Origin: Ehretia macrophylla
Taxonomy: Eukaryota > Streptophyta > Magnoliopsida > Boraginales > Ehretiaceae
DNA length: 64,000 nt
Assembly: GCA_037974665.1 (NCBI GenBank)
Contig: CM075765.1
Coordinates: 18,055,648-18,119,647, forward strand
Direction: 5' to 3'
Shown: positions 1-11,411 of the stretch, one piece after another
Layout: every line of letters starts with the position of its first letter
Position numbering within the stretch: position 1 is the stretch's first letter
Translations under genes and position numbers: made by a program
The notes under the pieces: generated by a model
Told to the model about the DNA's origin: nothing
What the model saw: only the letters and a program-made list of their open reading frames with translations
The model's database searches: none

Positions 1-2
1 AA

Positions 3-3000
3 GGGTTAAATGAGCATAATCAAAGTTTGCTCGATTCAGCTTGTAATGGTTCACTTCTTGAAAAATCTCCAGAAGAAGCCACAGAATTGTTCATAAAACT
101 GAGCAATAATTCACGAAAGCGTGCATCTTCATCTAGAGAAAGGAGAGAAAGTGTAGGTTCAAATGATTACAATTCTTTGACATCAAAGATTGAAAATCTA
201 ACTCTTGCATTGGAAAAAATGGTTAAAAGGAAAGAATCATTGCATGTAGTTGATTCAGGTGAAGGTGTTCTTGCATCAAATCCCAATTCAATTTCAGAAC
301 AAGCTTGTGCTGCTTATAGATATCCTCGTAATTATGATCCATTCTCTAACACTTATAATCCAGGTACACGAGATCATCCAAATTTCCGGTGGGATCAGAA
401 TCGGGAAGATGTTCAACAACAAAGACCAAGAGGTTATCCTCCAGGATTTTATTCAGTTCCACAAGGACAGGTACCTACGAGCTCTAATTCAGGTTCCAAT
501 TCTTATGGGACTACTTTTGAAGAACAGGTTTTGAAAAAGCTTCACAGTTGGGAACCAACTATGCAACTGGTAAGTACACATACAAAGGCAATTGCCAACT
601 TGGAAAGACAAATTGGGCAATTAGCTAACACAATTCAGAAAAGGGAAGAAGGAACACTCCCTGCCCAATCAGATGGAAACCCAAAAGGTAAGGCCCATGT
701 AGCATCTACAAGTCAAATAGTGGAGGATCTTCAAGCTATCACTACATTGCGAAGTGGTAAGAAAGTTGATAACAAGGTAAGTGTCGAAGCTTACGAAAAT
801 GCAAGACTTGCAAAGCAAAAAGCCAAGTCTCAAGTTACTGTTGATTCATCACAAGAAACTGCAAATGAACCTGAAACTTTAATTTCACATGAAAATATTC
901 CATTGACACTAAGTCCCAAAGCACCCTTTCCACAGGCATTAGGTAATCCACCTAATAAAGATTCAAAAAGGGAAGAAATGCTTGAAACCTTTAAGCAAGT
1001 GAAAATCAATTTACCCCTGTTAGAAATCATTAGGCAAATTCCTGCTTATGCAAAGTTTCTTAAGGATTTGTGCACTCAGAAAAGAAGGAATTCAGCTTTG
1101 ATATCAAACAAAGTAAGGTTGACCGAAAAGGTAAGCAGCATTCTTACTTCTCATGTTCCACCAAAATTGAAAGATCCAGGTGCATTTACCATTCCTTGTT
1201 ATATTGGTAATCATTGTGTAGATCGTGCCCTTCTTGATTTAGGAGCTAGTGTGAATCTTCTTCCCTTTAATCTTTTTGAGCAGTTAGATATAGGAGAATT
1301 GAAACCTACTCCTGTCACCCTTCAACTAGCTGATAGATCACTTAGAATTCCTAGGGGTATGATTGAAGATGTGTTGATAAAGGTTGATGAATTTTATTTT
1401 CCTGTGGATTTTGTTGTGCTAGATATGGAACCAGGAGAAATTCAAAAGTTCCAAACTCCAGTTATACTAGGGAGACCATTTTTAGCAACAGCTAATGCAA
1501 AAATTCACTGTGCAACTGGAGAATTGGAGTTTACATTTGGAGATATTAAGGTAAAGCTGAATGTTGCTAATGCTGCTAGGTTTGCAGATGGAGATGATGG
1601 TCTTGAATGTTTTATTCTTGATAAGATTGATCCATTAATTGAAGAGTCTTTCCTTAGTCTTATGCAAAAAGATTTTTTGGAGAATGCTTTGAATAATGAT
1701 GAAGTAGTGTTGAGTAGGTTTGAGGAGGAATCTGATGAATCTTTAGAAAACAATTTAAGATTTGATGAAAAATTTCAGGTTTGTGCAATAGAACCATCCT
1801 TGACTCTTTCTAAAGAACCCATGCTTCCTTCTATACAATCTCCTCCTGAGTTGGAACTTAAGCAACTTCCTAGTCATCTCAAGTATGTTTTTCTAGGGGC
1901 AGATCAAACACTTCCAGTTATTATTGCTTCTAACCTTTCTTTGGAGAAGGAAGCTAAACTTGTAGATGTGTTGTCTAAGAATAAGGAAGCATTAGGCTGG
2001 ACTGTTGCAGACCTTAAAGGAATAGATCCCTCTTTTTGCATGCATAAGATTAATTTGGAAGATGGAGCCAAGACATCTAGAGAGATGCAACGTAAGCTGA
2101 ACCCGAACATGAGAGAAGTTGTAAAGAAGGAAATAGTGAAGTTGTTAGATGCAGGTATCATTTATCCTATTTCAGATAGTAAATGGGTTAGTCCTATACA
2201 GGTTGTACCTAAGAAATCAGGAATCACTGTGGTGACAAGTGATAAAGGTGAATTGGTACCTACCCGCACCACAACTGGATGGCGTGTGTGTATTGATTAT
2301 AGGAAACTCAATGCTGCAACAAGAAAGGATCATTTTCCTTTACCATTCATTGATCAAATTTTGGACAGGTTGGCAGGACAAGGTTATTACTGTTTTCTTG
2401 ACGGGTACTCGGGATACAATCAAATCCCTGTGGATCCTGAAGATCAGGAAAAGACAACTTTTACATGTCCTTTTGGCACGTTTGCTTATAGAAGAATGCC
2501 TTTTGGCCTTTGTAATGCACCAGCCACTTTTCAACGCTGCATGATGTCTATTTTCACTGATATGATGGATGAATTTGTTGAGGTCTTTATGGATGATTTT
2601 TCTATCTTTGGCTCTTCATTTGACACTTGTTTGAATAATCTTTCTTTGGTGTTGAAAAGATGTCAGGAATCTAATCTCATACTTAGCTGGGAGAAAAGTC
2701 ATTTCATGGTTCAAGAAGGAATTGTTCTCGGACATATTATATCCAAGGAAGGAGTTCGGGTTGATAAAGCTAAGGTTGATATTATTTCTGATTTGCCCCC
2801 TCCAACAACTGTTAAACAGGTGAGATCGTTCCTTGGACATGCTGGTTTCTACCGACGATTTATAAAGGATTTTAGTAAAATTGCTAGACCTTTATCAAAT
2901 TTGTTGGCACAGGATACTCCATTTCAGTTTGATGAAAAATGTGTTACTGCTTTTGAAACACTGAAAAATGCACTTTCCACTGCTCCAGTGATTCAACCAC

Positions 3001-4757
3001 CGGACTACTCTCTTCCTTTTGAAATTATGTGTGATGCTTCAGATTATGCCATAGGAGCTGTATTAGGTCAACGCAAGGATCGTGTTCCTTGTGTGATCTA
3101 TTACGCCAGCCGAACTTTGGATGATGCCCAGAAAAACTATACTACCACAGAGAAAGAATTGCTTGCTGTAGTTTTTGCATTAGAAAAGTTTCGGTCTTAT
3201 GTGTTAGGGTCAAAAATAATCATTTATTCTGACCACTCAGCATTGAGATACCTGTTACAAAAGAAAGATGCTAAACCTAGGCTTATTCGATGGTTGTTAT
3301 TAATTCAAGAATTTGATTTAACAATCAAAGATAAGAAAGGTCGAGAAAATGTTGTTGCTGATCACTTGTCAAGGATTGTAACTCAGGAAACAGAAAATGA
3401 ATTACCCTTGAGAGATACATTTCCTGATGAACAGTTACTGTTAATTTCTGCTCCTAAACTTCCTTGGTATGCTCATATTGTGAATTATCTTGCAGTTGGT
3501 AAAATACCCAAGGAGTGGAACAAGGCTGAGAGAGACCGATTTTTCTCAATTGCAAAGCATTATTTCTGGGAGGATCCTCATTTGTTCCGCATTTGTTCTG
3601 ATCAAATTATTCGTAGATGTGTACCCGAGTCTGAACAGCTAAGCATCATGTCATTTTGTCATTCGCAAGAATGTGGAGGACACTTTGGAGGACGACGGAC
3701 AGCTATCAAAGTGCTACAAAGCGGGTTTTATTGGCCCACATTAATCAAAGATGCTCATGAGTTTTGCAAAGCATGTGAAAGATGCCAAAAGGTAGGTAAC
3801 ATGGGAAAAAGGGATATGATGCCCTTAAATCCCATCGTGGTTTGTGAACTTTTTGATGTTTGGGGTATTGATTTCATGGGTCCTTTCCCCATCTCCTTTG
3901 GTTTTCAATACATTTTGGTTGGTGTTGATTATGTGTCTAAATGGATTGAAGCAATTGCAACTCGGACTAATGATCATACTGTCGTGATGAAATTCATAAA
4001 AGAAAATATTTTCTGTCGGTTTGGAATTCCACGAGCCATCATTAGTGACGGTGGAAGTCATTTCATTCACCGAACTTTTGAAAAATTGTTGAAGAAATAC
4101 TCAGTCATTCATAAGGTTGCAACTCCATATCACCCACAAACTAGTGGACAGGTTGAGGTTTCTAATAGGGAAATTAAATCAATCCTTGAGAAGACAGTTA
4201 GACCTGATAGGAAGGATTGGTCCACTCGATTGAATGATGCACTTTGGGCATATAGAACTGCATATAAAACTCCCATAGGAATGTCACCTTTTCGTTTAGT
4301 TTTTGGAAAAGCATGTCATTTACCTGTTGAGTTACAACATAAGGCTTACTGGGCAATTAGAACTGTGAATTTTGACTTGCAGAAAGCTGGTGAAAACAGG
4401 TTGTTCCATCTAAATGAACTTGAAGAGATGCGTTTAGAAGCATACGAGAATGCCAAGATTTACAGTGAGAAAATGAAGAGAACGCATGATAAAATGATTA
4501 TTCGGAAGTCATTTATTCCTGGAGAAGATGTGTGGTTATTTAATTCTAAGTTACGATTGTTTCCAGGAAAATTGAGGTCCAGATGGGATGGACCATTTAA
4601 GGTTGAACAAGTTTTTCCGTCTGGGGTTGTCAAGATAAAAGATAAAACAAATGGGAAAACTATGTTTGTAAATGGACAAAGACTTAAACCAGCGATCCAG
4701 TTAAAGAATTGGGGTGAAGAGTCAATTGAACTTAAGAATCCAATCCCTGCAGAGTAG
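3..4757 (+). CDS. Athila gag-pol polyprotein (5' end outside window)
   Basis: One frame is open from the window edge to the stop at 4757, about 1584 codons. In order it holds a C-terminal gag segment (LLDSACNGS and SPEEATELF motifs, typical of Athila gag), an aspartic protease ([12 protein letters not shown], about nt 1230-1265), RT (about 2150-2900, with the FMDD active-site motif near 2590), RNase H (about 3000-3380) and integrase (about 3640-4350). The integrase shows an HHCC zinc finger and the D-D-E core in [17 protein letters not shown] and EVSNREIKS. The family makes a polyprotein that is cut by its own protease and copies the element through an RNA intermediate. No env-like ORF follows, although some Athila relatives have one. 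The true start lies upstream of the window. Confidence 0.92.
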   Translation, partial: GLNEHNQSLLDSACNGSLLEKSPEEATELFIKLSNNSRKRASSSRERRESVGSNDYNSLTSKIENLTLALEKMVKRKESLHVVDSGEGVLASNPNSISEQACAAYRYPRNYDPFSNTYNPGTRDHPNFRWDQNREDVQQQRPRGYPPGFYSVPQGQVPTSSNSGSNSYGTTFEEQVLKKLHSWEPTMQLVSTHTKAIANLERQIGQLANTIQKREEGTLPAQSDGNPKGKAHVASTSQIVEDLQAITTLRSGKKVDNKVSVEAYENARLAKQKAKSQVTVDSSQETANEPETLISHENIPLTLSPKAPFPQALGNPPNKDSKREEMLETFKQVKINLPLLEIIRQIPAYAKFLKDLCTQKRRNSALISNKVRLTEKVSSILTSHVPPKLKDPGAFTIPCYIGNHCVDRALLDLGASVNLLPFNLFEQLDIGELKPTPVTLQLADRSLRIPRGMIEDVLIKVDEFYFPVDFVVLDMEPGEIQKFQTPVILGRPFLATANAKIHCATGELEFTFGDIKVKLNVANAARFADGDDGLECFILDKIDPLIEESFLSLMQKDFLENALNNDEVVLSRFEEESDESLENNLRFDEKFQVCAIEPSLTLSKEPMLPSIQSPPELELKQLPSHLKYVFLGADQTLPVIIASNLSLEKEAKLVDVLSKNKEALGWTVADLKGIDPSFCMHKINLEDGAKTSREMQRKLNPNMREVVKKEIVKLLDAGIIYPISDSKWVSPIQVVPKKSGITVVTSDKGELVPTRTTTGWRVCIDYRKLNAATRKDHFPLPFIDQILDRLAGQGYYCFLDGYSGYNQIPVDPEDQEKTTFTCPFGTFAYRRMPFGLCNAPATFQRCMMSIFTDMMDEFVEVFMDDFSIFGSSFDTCLNNLSLVLKRCQESNLILSWEKSHFMVQEGIVLGHIISKEGVRVDKAKVDIISDLPPPTTVKQVRSFLGHAGFYRRFIKDFSKIARPLSNLLAQDTPFQFDEKCVTAFETLKNALSTAPVIQPPDYSLPFEIMCDASDYAIGAVLGQRKDRVPCVIYYASRTLDDAQKNYTTTEKELLAVVFALEKFRSYVLGSKIIIYSDHSALRYLLQKKDAKPRLIRWLLLIQEFDLTIKDKKGRENVVADHLSRIVTQETENELPLRDTFPDEQLLLISAPKLPWYAHIVNYLAVGKIPKEWNKAERDRFFSIAKHYFWEDPHLFRICSDQIIRRCVPESEQLSIMSFCHSQECGGHFGGRRTAIKVLQSGFYWPTLIKDAHEFCKACERCQKVGNMGKRDMMPLNPIVVCELFDVWGIDFMGPFPISFGFQYILVGVDYVSKWIEAIATRTNDHTVVMKFIKENIFCRFGIPRAIISDGGSHFIHRTFEKLLKKYSVIHKVATPYHPQTSGQVEVSNREIKSILEKTVRPDRKDWSTRLNDALWAYRTAYKTPIGMSPFRLVFGKACHLPVELQHKAYWAIRTVNFDLQKAGENRLFHLNELEEMRLEAYENAKIYSEKMKRTHDKMIIRKSFIPGEDVWLFNSKLRLFPGKLRSRWDGPFKVEQVFPSGVVKIKDKTNGKTMFVNGQRLKPAIQLKNWGEESIELKNPIPAE

Positions 4758-5945
4758 CAATTTTAAAGTAATTCTGTCTGGCTGAAGACGTTAAACTTAG
4801 CGCTCCTAGGAGGCAACCTAGGATTTATTTATTTATTTTTTTTTTTATTTTTTTTTTTCTCGTACCAAATGAGTCTTTCTCTAGCTTAATGTAGTTTGGG
4901 TCTAAACCCCGAGAAGCACTCATTCAGGTATTTTTGCCATGATACTAGTGGTCACTGTACGTTTCTGTGTGCGGTTGACTTTTCAGTGCAACTCTGTCTA
5001 ACAGTACTTGCCACTCCACCAGCTTAATGTAGTTTAGGGTCTATTTGGGCATTACTTGATAAGGTAGTTAGGAGTGAGAGCATTCACCAGACGGTATTGT
5101 CTAAAACATAAAACCCCACTGTCTTGCTCTTGACCCTGTGGAACTGGCTATGGCCCCATGTGAGTGCCGAAGGAAAGTACTAGATGGCGTGAACACAGAA
5201 ACCTCTAGAAGAGCTAGTCCCTTGATTTTAATATATTTAAACAAAAAAAAAAAAAAAACAAAATTTGCCCGAAGGCGTTAAACTACGGCACTTAATTGTG
5301 TGTGCATGTCTTGCTGGCTGACATTAAATGGTTCCAGTGCCCATTCCCGGTTAGAAGGAAAAACTCTGACAATTTGTGTGACGTGCTCATCCTAAATGGG
5401 TGGGAGGATGGGTACACAGTGGCAACATTCGGTAGTGACTGTCTGAGGATAAAACAGGGTGTTGTTTGTACTAGGGTGTGTGCCTCACATGAACCCAAGT
5501 GATCTTTGGGTAATCTAGGATCTCGTGGCGGTAACATTCCAAGGTTCATCCTAGATGTTGTCGTTTGGTTACCAATTAGCTTTAAATTGGCGTTAACTTC
5601 AACGTTAGGAGGTCTTTTTCCACCGTTATGGAAATAGTGGCTCTCATGGTATTTGAGAGAAAGATAACTAATACCATTCTGAGGGGCATGTGATACGTGA
5701 TTCATCACCTCTGCTTCGGCCAGTTCTTACGCTATGGCGGGTAGATTTACTATCCAGATTTTAATGCCATTTATTTGGTGTTCGGATGTGGTTTACTTTG
5801 CTGCATAGGTATGAAACTGAAATAGGGTTAAGATCTTATTTTTGCATTTCCCGGGCTTCTTTTTTGTGTGAGACCATCTTAAGGGTGAATTCTAATATGT
5901 TTGCATTTTCTTGTCATTATGTGTGCTTGTTTTAATTTACATCTA

Positions 5946-6006
<61 letters not shown>

Positions 6007-6269
6007 ATTTGGATTTAGTTCTTCTGAATATTTGATCTAGGGGTTGAATTTTTGATATGTCTCGAGAATGTATTTAGTTAATCTTGTCACTACGGTCTTC
6101 TAATGATTTTGGTAATCTAGTGTGGCTTCAACCCTCTCTGCATAATTTTCAGCAACTGTTATGGCTATACATTCATTAGTGTATATATTCTGAGTCTCTT
6201 CCAATGCATTTGTTAGCAAACCGTTAAAGGAGATTTATTGTGTATATTTTAATTTGGTTTGTTAAATTT

Positions 6270-6309
<40 letters not shown>

Positions 6310-7710
6310 AAAAAAAAATGGTGTTTGCTTTATTTTGTGTGATTTAGATTGTGTTTAACTAAAATTTTCATTTAAAAAAAACAAAACCATAAAAAAATTC
6401 GTCCTTGCGAAATCACATTGTATATATCGTTCAGTTTAAATTTCGTTATGGATCACTTTTGTTTTTATCCTCATAGCTAACGTTGGTGTTTGGAGCTTTT
6501 AATGACAAATCTTTTTTCAGAACCATTTGAGGAACAATGCTTGGAATTTTTATCAGGTTGTATCTATCTTTTTAATTTGCAATGCATTGCATCACTTTCT
6601 TACATTGAGGGCAATGTAAGGTTCGGGTTTGAGGAGGAACAAATAGTCAATACCACCTGCTAAAAAAATTTCCAAAATTTTAAAATTTTCAATTTCTATT
6701 TTTCGTGCTTCATTTATTCAAGATAATTAAAGTTGAGTAGTCAAGTGTTGAAATATGGTTGGATTTTGATAAAATATTTGAATTAACTGTGAAGTTTGGA
6801 ATGGAAAAATGATTAACCACTAGAGTTGAGTTTGTATCTAGATTTTTTTTGAAACCTTGTTAACTATTATTACATCCCAACAGCGTCACATGATTCAATT
6901 AGAAGTTTTTGATTAATTATCAAAAAAGGAGTAGATTGAGATGTTTTCAATGTGAGATGTTGTGTTTTATTAAAATTTGACTTATTTTTCTAGATCGGTA
7001 TACTCCTTTGAAAAAAAAAAAAAAAAAGAAAAAAAAATGTTTAGATGACTCGCTCAATATCATTTAAATATCAAAAGTGTTGATTCAGCAAAAAGAGGCA
7101 GAAAAGAAACTCATAACAAATGCTTTCTTCTAACCATTTTTTAGCATTTTTGTTATGAAAAAGCTATCAATACAAATCCTGCCAGACAAGCTTTCTTTCA
7201 CCAAATACAATTCAACTAAAGAAAGACAATACTTCAAGAAAGTCTTTGAATCAACCAACATCTACCACTCGAGTCATCTATTCATAAAAAACAAAAAAAA
7301 ACAAAAAAAAAAAAAAATTAAAATTAAAAAAAAAAAAAATGTATATATAAAAAATCTAAGGGAGTATTACATGATTTGGGAGGTAGTTGAGTTTTAATAT
7401 TTTATGACTATCCATAGAAGATATTTTCGATTTTACAAATTTTGCGTGATTAATTTTCTTACCTCTTAATTGAGTTACAAGTGCTTAAAAAGGCTCAAAG
7501 GATTTTTTGTAGTTAAGTTGGTTTCTATTCTTCTAGATACAAAATGATTTCTTGGGGTAAAATTGTTTGGAAGACAAATTCACAGTTAAGCTGGTGTTTT
7601 ATAAAATCTAATTGTATGAATACATTGACTGCTTGGATTTATTATTTTTGAATCTATGAAGTACTTAATGCTTTTGCTTGAGGTCAAGCAAAGAATGGGT
7701 TTGAGGAGGT
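4758..7710 (+). other. Athila 3' non-coding region between pol and 3' LTR
   Basis: I see no convincing gene here. The region is AT-rich and broken by long A runs, the largest about 55 A at 5949-6003. It starts with a motif common just after pol in Athila relatives (around 4795-4830, with a second similar motif near 5272). A block near 6605-6650 reads ACATTGAGGGCAATGTAAGG and then GGGTTTGAGGAGG, a polypurine motif. A second copy of GGGTTTGAGGAGG at 7698-7710 directly precedes the 3' LTR and is the likely polypurine tract for plus-strand priming. The first copy may be a second or older priming site. Small ORFs on both strands here resemble nothing I know. Confidence 0.6.
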
Positions 7711-7988
7711 TGATAAATCTATATTTTTAGTAATTTTAACCCATTGAATCATGTATATTGCATTATTATTTCAAGCTTAATTGTATATTTTACACAAATT
7801 TAGTGCAATATAGGTTCTGAAGAAGAAATAGCAAAAATGGCCACAAAAGCCAACACTTGAATGAGAAGTTCAGCACAATACTAAAGGAGGAAGGTCGAGC
7901 GACTTTGACATGAGCAAATCGAGATTGAATTTGGCCAAACGGAGTGCGGAAACGAATTCAGGACGCTGAAAAACCTTGAAGAAGCTTT

Positions 7989-8115
7989 GGTCAACTTTCG
8001 GTCAACGCATGAATAGTAAAGTCAACGGTCAACGCATGAATAGTAAAAGTCAACGTGTGAACAGAGACCGATTGAGCATGAATAGTAAAAGTCAATGCAT
8101 GAATAGTAAAGTCAA
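7989..8115 (+). promoter_or_regulatory. W-box-rich repeat array in Athila U3
   Basis: A loose array of about 20-bp units built on GTCAACGCATGAATAGTAAA lies 200-330 bp upstream of the TATA box. On the minus strand it reads TTGAC(C/T), the core bound by WRKY factors. Seven such cores fall in 127 bp, at 7989, 8000, 8020, 8027, 8048, 8090 and 8110. The motif match is seen directly; binding is inference. Confidence 0.5.
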
Positions 8116-8161
8116 CGATCAACGGATGAATAGTAAAATCAGCGCGTGAATAGTAAATTTC

Positions 8162-8261
8162 GATGACGTCATGCTGACACAATGATGACCTAGGCGATGA
8201 CGTCATGCTGACACAATGATGATCTAGGCGCTGACGTCATGCTGACATAATGATGACATCA
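8162..8261 (+). promoter_or_regulatory. Three 34-bp tandem repeats, each with a TGACGTCA palindrome
   Basis: Near-identical 34-bp units carry the perfect palindrome TGACGTCA at 8164, 8198 and 8232. TGACGTCA is a classic bZIP (TGA/CREB-type) site, and TGACG repeats form as-1-type plant enhancers. The array ends about 55 bp upstream of the TATA box, a sensible place for a U3 enhancer. Confidence 0.6.
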
Positions 8262-8312
8262 TGGTTTGAATAATACCATGAATAGTGCCCGTGAATAGTG
8301 CCGAAATTGTCC

Positions 8313-8320
8313 TATAAATA
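8313..8320 (+). promoter_or_regulatory. TATA box of the Athila LTR
   Basis: TATAAATA preceded by CC and followed by CACC is a canonical plant TATA box. It lies about 600 bp into the LTR and just downstream of the repeat arrays, so transcription should start near 8345-8355. Confidence 0.7.
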
Positions 8321-9369
8321 CACCTTCCTCATTTCATTTTTTCTGGTATCATTTTCCTCTTATTAGCATATATTGTGCTACTCTAGTATTTGTGAAGTGA
8401 GTTTTGAGTGTTTTAATTATTATTCTTAGTTTTGTGCAAAGTTTTAATCCCGAGGGGAGGGTCTAGTGAGCTATCAACATACCGACATCATAACGGTCTA
8501 CCGAAATCCGTACAACACGATAAGTATTCTTTTATTTCGGTTTACGTTACGATTTCTTGTACTTTAATGTTTATTATGGCACACTAGACCCGAGATTCGG
8601 GGTGGTATGTGTGAGGTTATTCTTGTACATATGTTTTGATTCAGATTTATTAAAGTCTCGTATTTTTGTTTTTAAGTATTCTTTGATTAATTATGCGTAT
8701 ACTTGTAGTTATGTTATATTTAATTGAAAGTACATATACGCCCGGTTTTGTAAACCAGTGGCAATACGAGACTACCTCGGATGGATTATAGTCTGGTTGT
8801 ACCGACACCTCCAGGTTACATAAGTGAAAGATTAATTGAGAGATTGGATATCGTTAGGTTGTACCAACACCTCCAGTCTTGCTAATTAATTAATCTTCTC
8901 ACTTATGTAATTAAAGGCTCATTTCAGTAGTGGGAGCTTGTAGCCCTATTTCTGAAGGACTTAACTTTAAATCTGAATCAATAACTTTGTACTTGCATAT
9001 ACCGAGCTATAACCACCCTGAATCATTAACCCTTTGGATTTTTAGTGTTGAGTGTTGTGATTCTTTAATTTAGTACTTTTGATTAATTCACTTTTGGACC
9101 TTGTTACTATTGTATCTTTGGACATTTTGTGGACATTTCTTGGACTTAATTTTCCGTACTTCCGTACTTTTGGACTTTTGGACATTAATCAAACTTATCC
9201 GTGACGGGAGATAGTCAAACAATTCTAAATTAAGGACTTAACTTAACTTGATAACCCAATCTCCGTGGATCGACCCTCTACTCGCCACAGCTAGAGGTAA
9301 TTCAAGGTAAGCAATATTTTCAATCATTTAACCTTACTATTTTTGAGCGCAAAACGACGCGATCAAACA

Positions 9370-11411
9370 TAACCCTTTCTACCAGCCGAAGTCTCCCCGC
9401 CTGACGCCAATCCTCCTGCGATGGTCTCAATCATAGCCAAACGTCCGCCCCCAGCCTGTCACCTGGGTGGACTTCTCTCTCTATCTCTCTAGTCGTGACT
9501 CCGGGTTGGCTGTTGATCTACGTACTTCCAGAGGTGACCCCTGGCTATTAGTGCCTCGATCTCCTGTTTTAAATCTTTGCACTCCTCGGTGGTGTGGCCG
9601 TAATCCATATAGTAGCGGCAATACTTGGTCCTATTGTGCTTCTCAGGTCAGCCTTTCATCCTCGGCGCTGGAGGTAGGTGGTTCTGGTGCTGGATCTCCA
9701 TCAGGATTTGCTCCCTTGTAGTGTTAAGGGGGGTGAACACGGTGAACAGGGGGTTCTGCTTTGGCTGTTGAAACTGTTTGCCTCTGTCATTTTGGGCCTT
9801 ACCCCCAGGTTGGCCTCAGGAGGCCTCTTCCTTCTTCTCGGCCTCTTTCTCCTTGTCATTGTCCCTCTTCGCCTGATGGATTTCTTCCGAGTGTATGTAC
9901 CATTTTGCCCGTACCATCAGCTTGGCTACAGTATCCACGGGGTCGATGGCCAAGGGGGATGTAAAGGGGCCTGACCTGAGCCCACTCTGGTAAGCCATCA
10001 ATGCCATGAAGTCCTCCAAGTTGAAGATTCTGAAGGACTCTTTATTGAATCGAGCTGTGTAAGCCCTTAAACTTTTCCCTCTATGCTGCTTCATCGACAA
10101 CAATGTTGAAATGTGGCGGGTTGCACGTTGGCTTCCTGTGAAGCAGGACAGGAAAGCCTCAGCCAACTGATGAAAACTCGCAATAGAGCTGGGACGAAGC
10201 TTTTGGAACCAGTCCAAGGCATTGCCAACCAGGGTGGTTGGGAATGTCTTCGTCTTCATGAGGTCGGACATATCATATAGAGTCATATGGTGATCTAAGT
10301 TGAGCAGGTGGCTGGCTGGGTCGCCATCCCTATTATAGACCGCCAGGTTGGGCATCTGGTTGCCGGTGGGCAGTGACATGGCCAGTACCTTGGGTGAGAA
10401 TGGGCTTACACCGAGCGGGTTTATGACCTTGGCTATGGCAGCTGTGGTCTTGGCCTATTCGGGGTCGGCATGTGCTGTCTTTTTTCCTCTCGCCTCCTCG
10501 GGTCCCGCCATCGGCTCCAAGAAGCCCTCTTCTTCTTGCACCCACTTTTGCCTTAGGGCTGGGATGTGGAACTGTGGACGAGTGGGCCGTGGTGTAGCTA
10601 CTAGTGGAGCCAGGGGGTCCGCAGCTAGCCGGGCTACCTGCTCCTTAAGTTCCTCGAACATCCTGAACATCATCCTCATCTCTAGCGACAGGCTGGAGTT
10701 GAGGTCTTCGTCTGTTGAAGGGTTGGTTTGCGAGGCTAAGTGTATACGTTGGCTCGTTCCAACGTCGGTTTGGGTTGGGTCTTGGCTAGGCACCTGCATG
10801 GTTTCGAGGTCCCCATCCGGGTTAGACGAGTCCTCTACCGGTGCGCTGTGGCTTCTTGTTTGTACTATGATGGTTTCTCAATAACCGGTGAGAAGAGTGA
10901 TAGAAAGAACTCGTTTCTCACAGACGGTGCCGGATTGTCGAGGTTAGGAATCTCGCAGTTGAGGTTGAGAGACTACTCCTGCCGAGCTGGAATTCTAGGT
11001 CGTCTTCCTGACCTAGATTTTCAGGTCGACTACCTGACCTGCACAAGGAAAATGAAGGAAAAGGCGGGGTGATAACCCGGATTTTTTCCTCGGACGTGCG
11101 AATGATTAGTATGTCCGATCTGACAAAGTAACTGAGAGCATTTAATGAGCAGTTACCCCCGAAATGAAGGGGTGGGCTCTATTTATACTAAATTCGGATC
11201 TGACAGCATTTAATGCGGCGCAACTTTATATCCCATCGAAGCTTTATGTCCCATCAGGACAGCTGGCACAGAGGTCGGGGTTTCTTGGGTCGGAGCGAAG
11301 TCGGATCGGCATCCAGGTTGACCATTAGCTAAATATGCTGGCCTTGACTCAGATTAACCGGGCTCAGCTCGATACAAGTATCTTACCTCAGTTCGAGGTC
11401 TACCCTCATCA
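9370..11411 (-). mobile_element. Tat-clade Ty3/gypsy element, copy B: 5' LTR and gag part only
   Basis: This is the 5' end of a minus-strand Tat element, cut at 9370 by the Athila insertion; the rest would lie left of the window. The minus strand of 9370-10880 encodes gag-like protein closely similar to copy A at 30.2-31.7 kb (for example the QVPSQDPTQTDV and SLSLEMRMMFRMFEELKEQV stretches). Next come a leader and a primer-binding site region near 10920-10935, and then the LTR. The copy is broken, with a few interruptions in gag. ORFs on the plus strand here are shadows of gag. Confidence 0.85.
10936..11411 (-). repeat. 5' LTR of Tat copy B (about 476 bp)
   Basis: It aligns end to end with the LTRs at 18846-19322, 31769-32216 and 54601-55076. 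In plus orientation it runs from TGTCGAGGTTAGGAATCTCG to CTACCCTCATCA. The minus-strand TATA box (TATAAATA) lies near 11185. Confidence 0.8.

Larger units (their letters stand above)
1..9369 (+). mobile_element. Athila-clade Ty3/gypsy LTR retrotransposon, 5' part outside window
   Basis: This is the right-hand portion of a large Ty3/gypsy element: part of gag, protease, RT, RNase H and integrase (1-4757), a long non-coding 3' region (4758-7710) and one LTR (7711-9369). The Athila call rests on the DLGAS-type protease, the YSGYNQIPV and [11 protein letters not shown] motifs, the [11 protein letters not shown] integrase motif, and a GGCAACC-type motif just after pol that is common in this clade. 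The element inserted into a minus-strand Tat element: the sequence right of 9369 matches the interior of the Tat copy at about 30.2 kb, and the expected 5-bp target duplication would be TAACC. The 5' LTR and left flank lie outside the window, so LTR-based dating is not possible. The visible coding part looks whole. Confidence 0.93.
7711..9369 (+). repeat. 3' LTR of the Athila element (1659 bp)
   Basis: The LTR starts TGATAAATC right after the polypurine tract and ends GATCAAACA, where Tat sequence resumes. The length fits Athila LTRs. A TATA box (8313-8320) splits it into U3 (about 7711-8330) and R-U5. The tail contains CCGTGGATCGACCCTCTACT, close to a conserved motif near the end of Athila LTRs. 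U3 carries two arrays of short repeats, listed separately. Confidence 0.85.

Noticed and set aside
5292-5708. 138-codon minus-strand ORF after Athila pol, considered as an env-like or antisense gene
   Set aside because: No signal peptide, membrane segment or known motif; it lies in non-coding Athila sequence and overlaps a plus-strand ORF.
9467-11072. Several plus-strand ORFs over Tat copy B
   Set aside because: They are antisense shadows of the minus-strand gag, which has recognisable family sequence.
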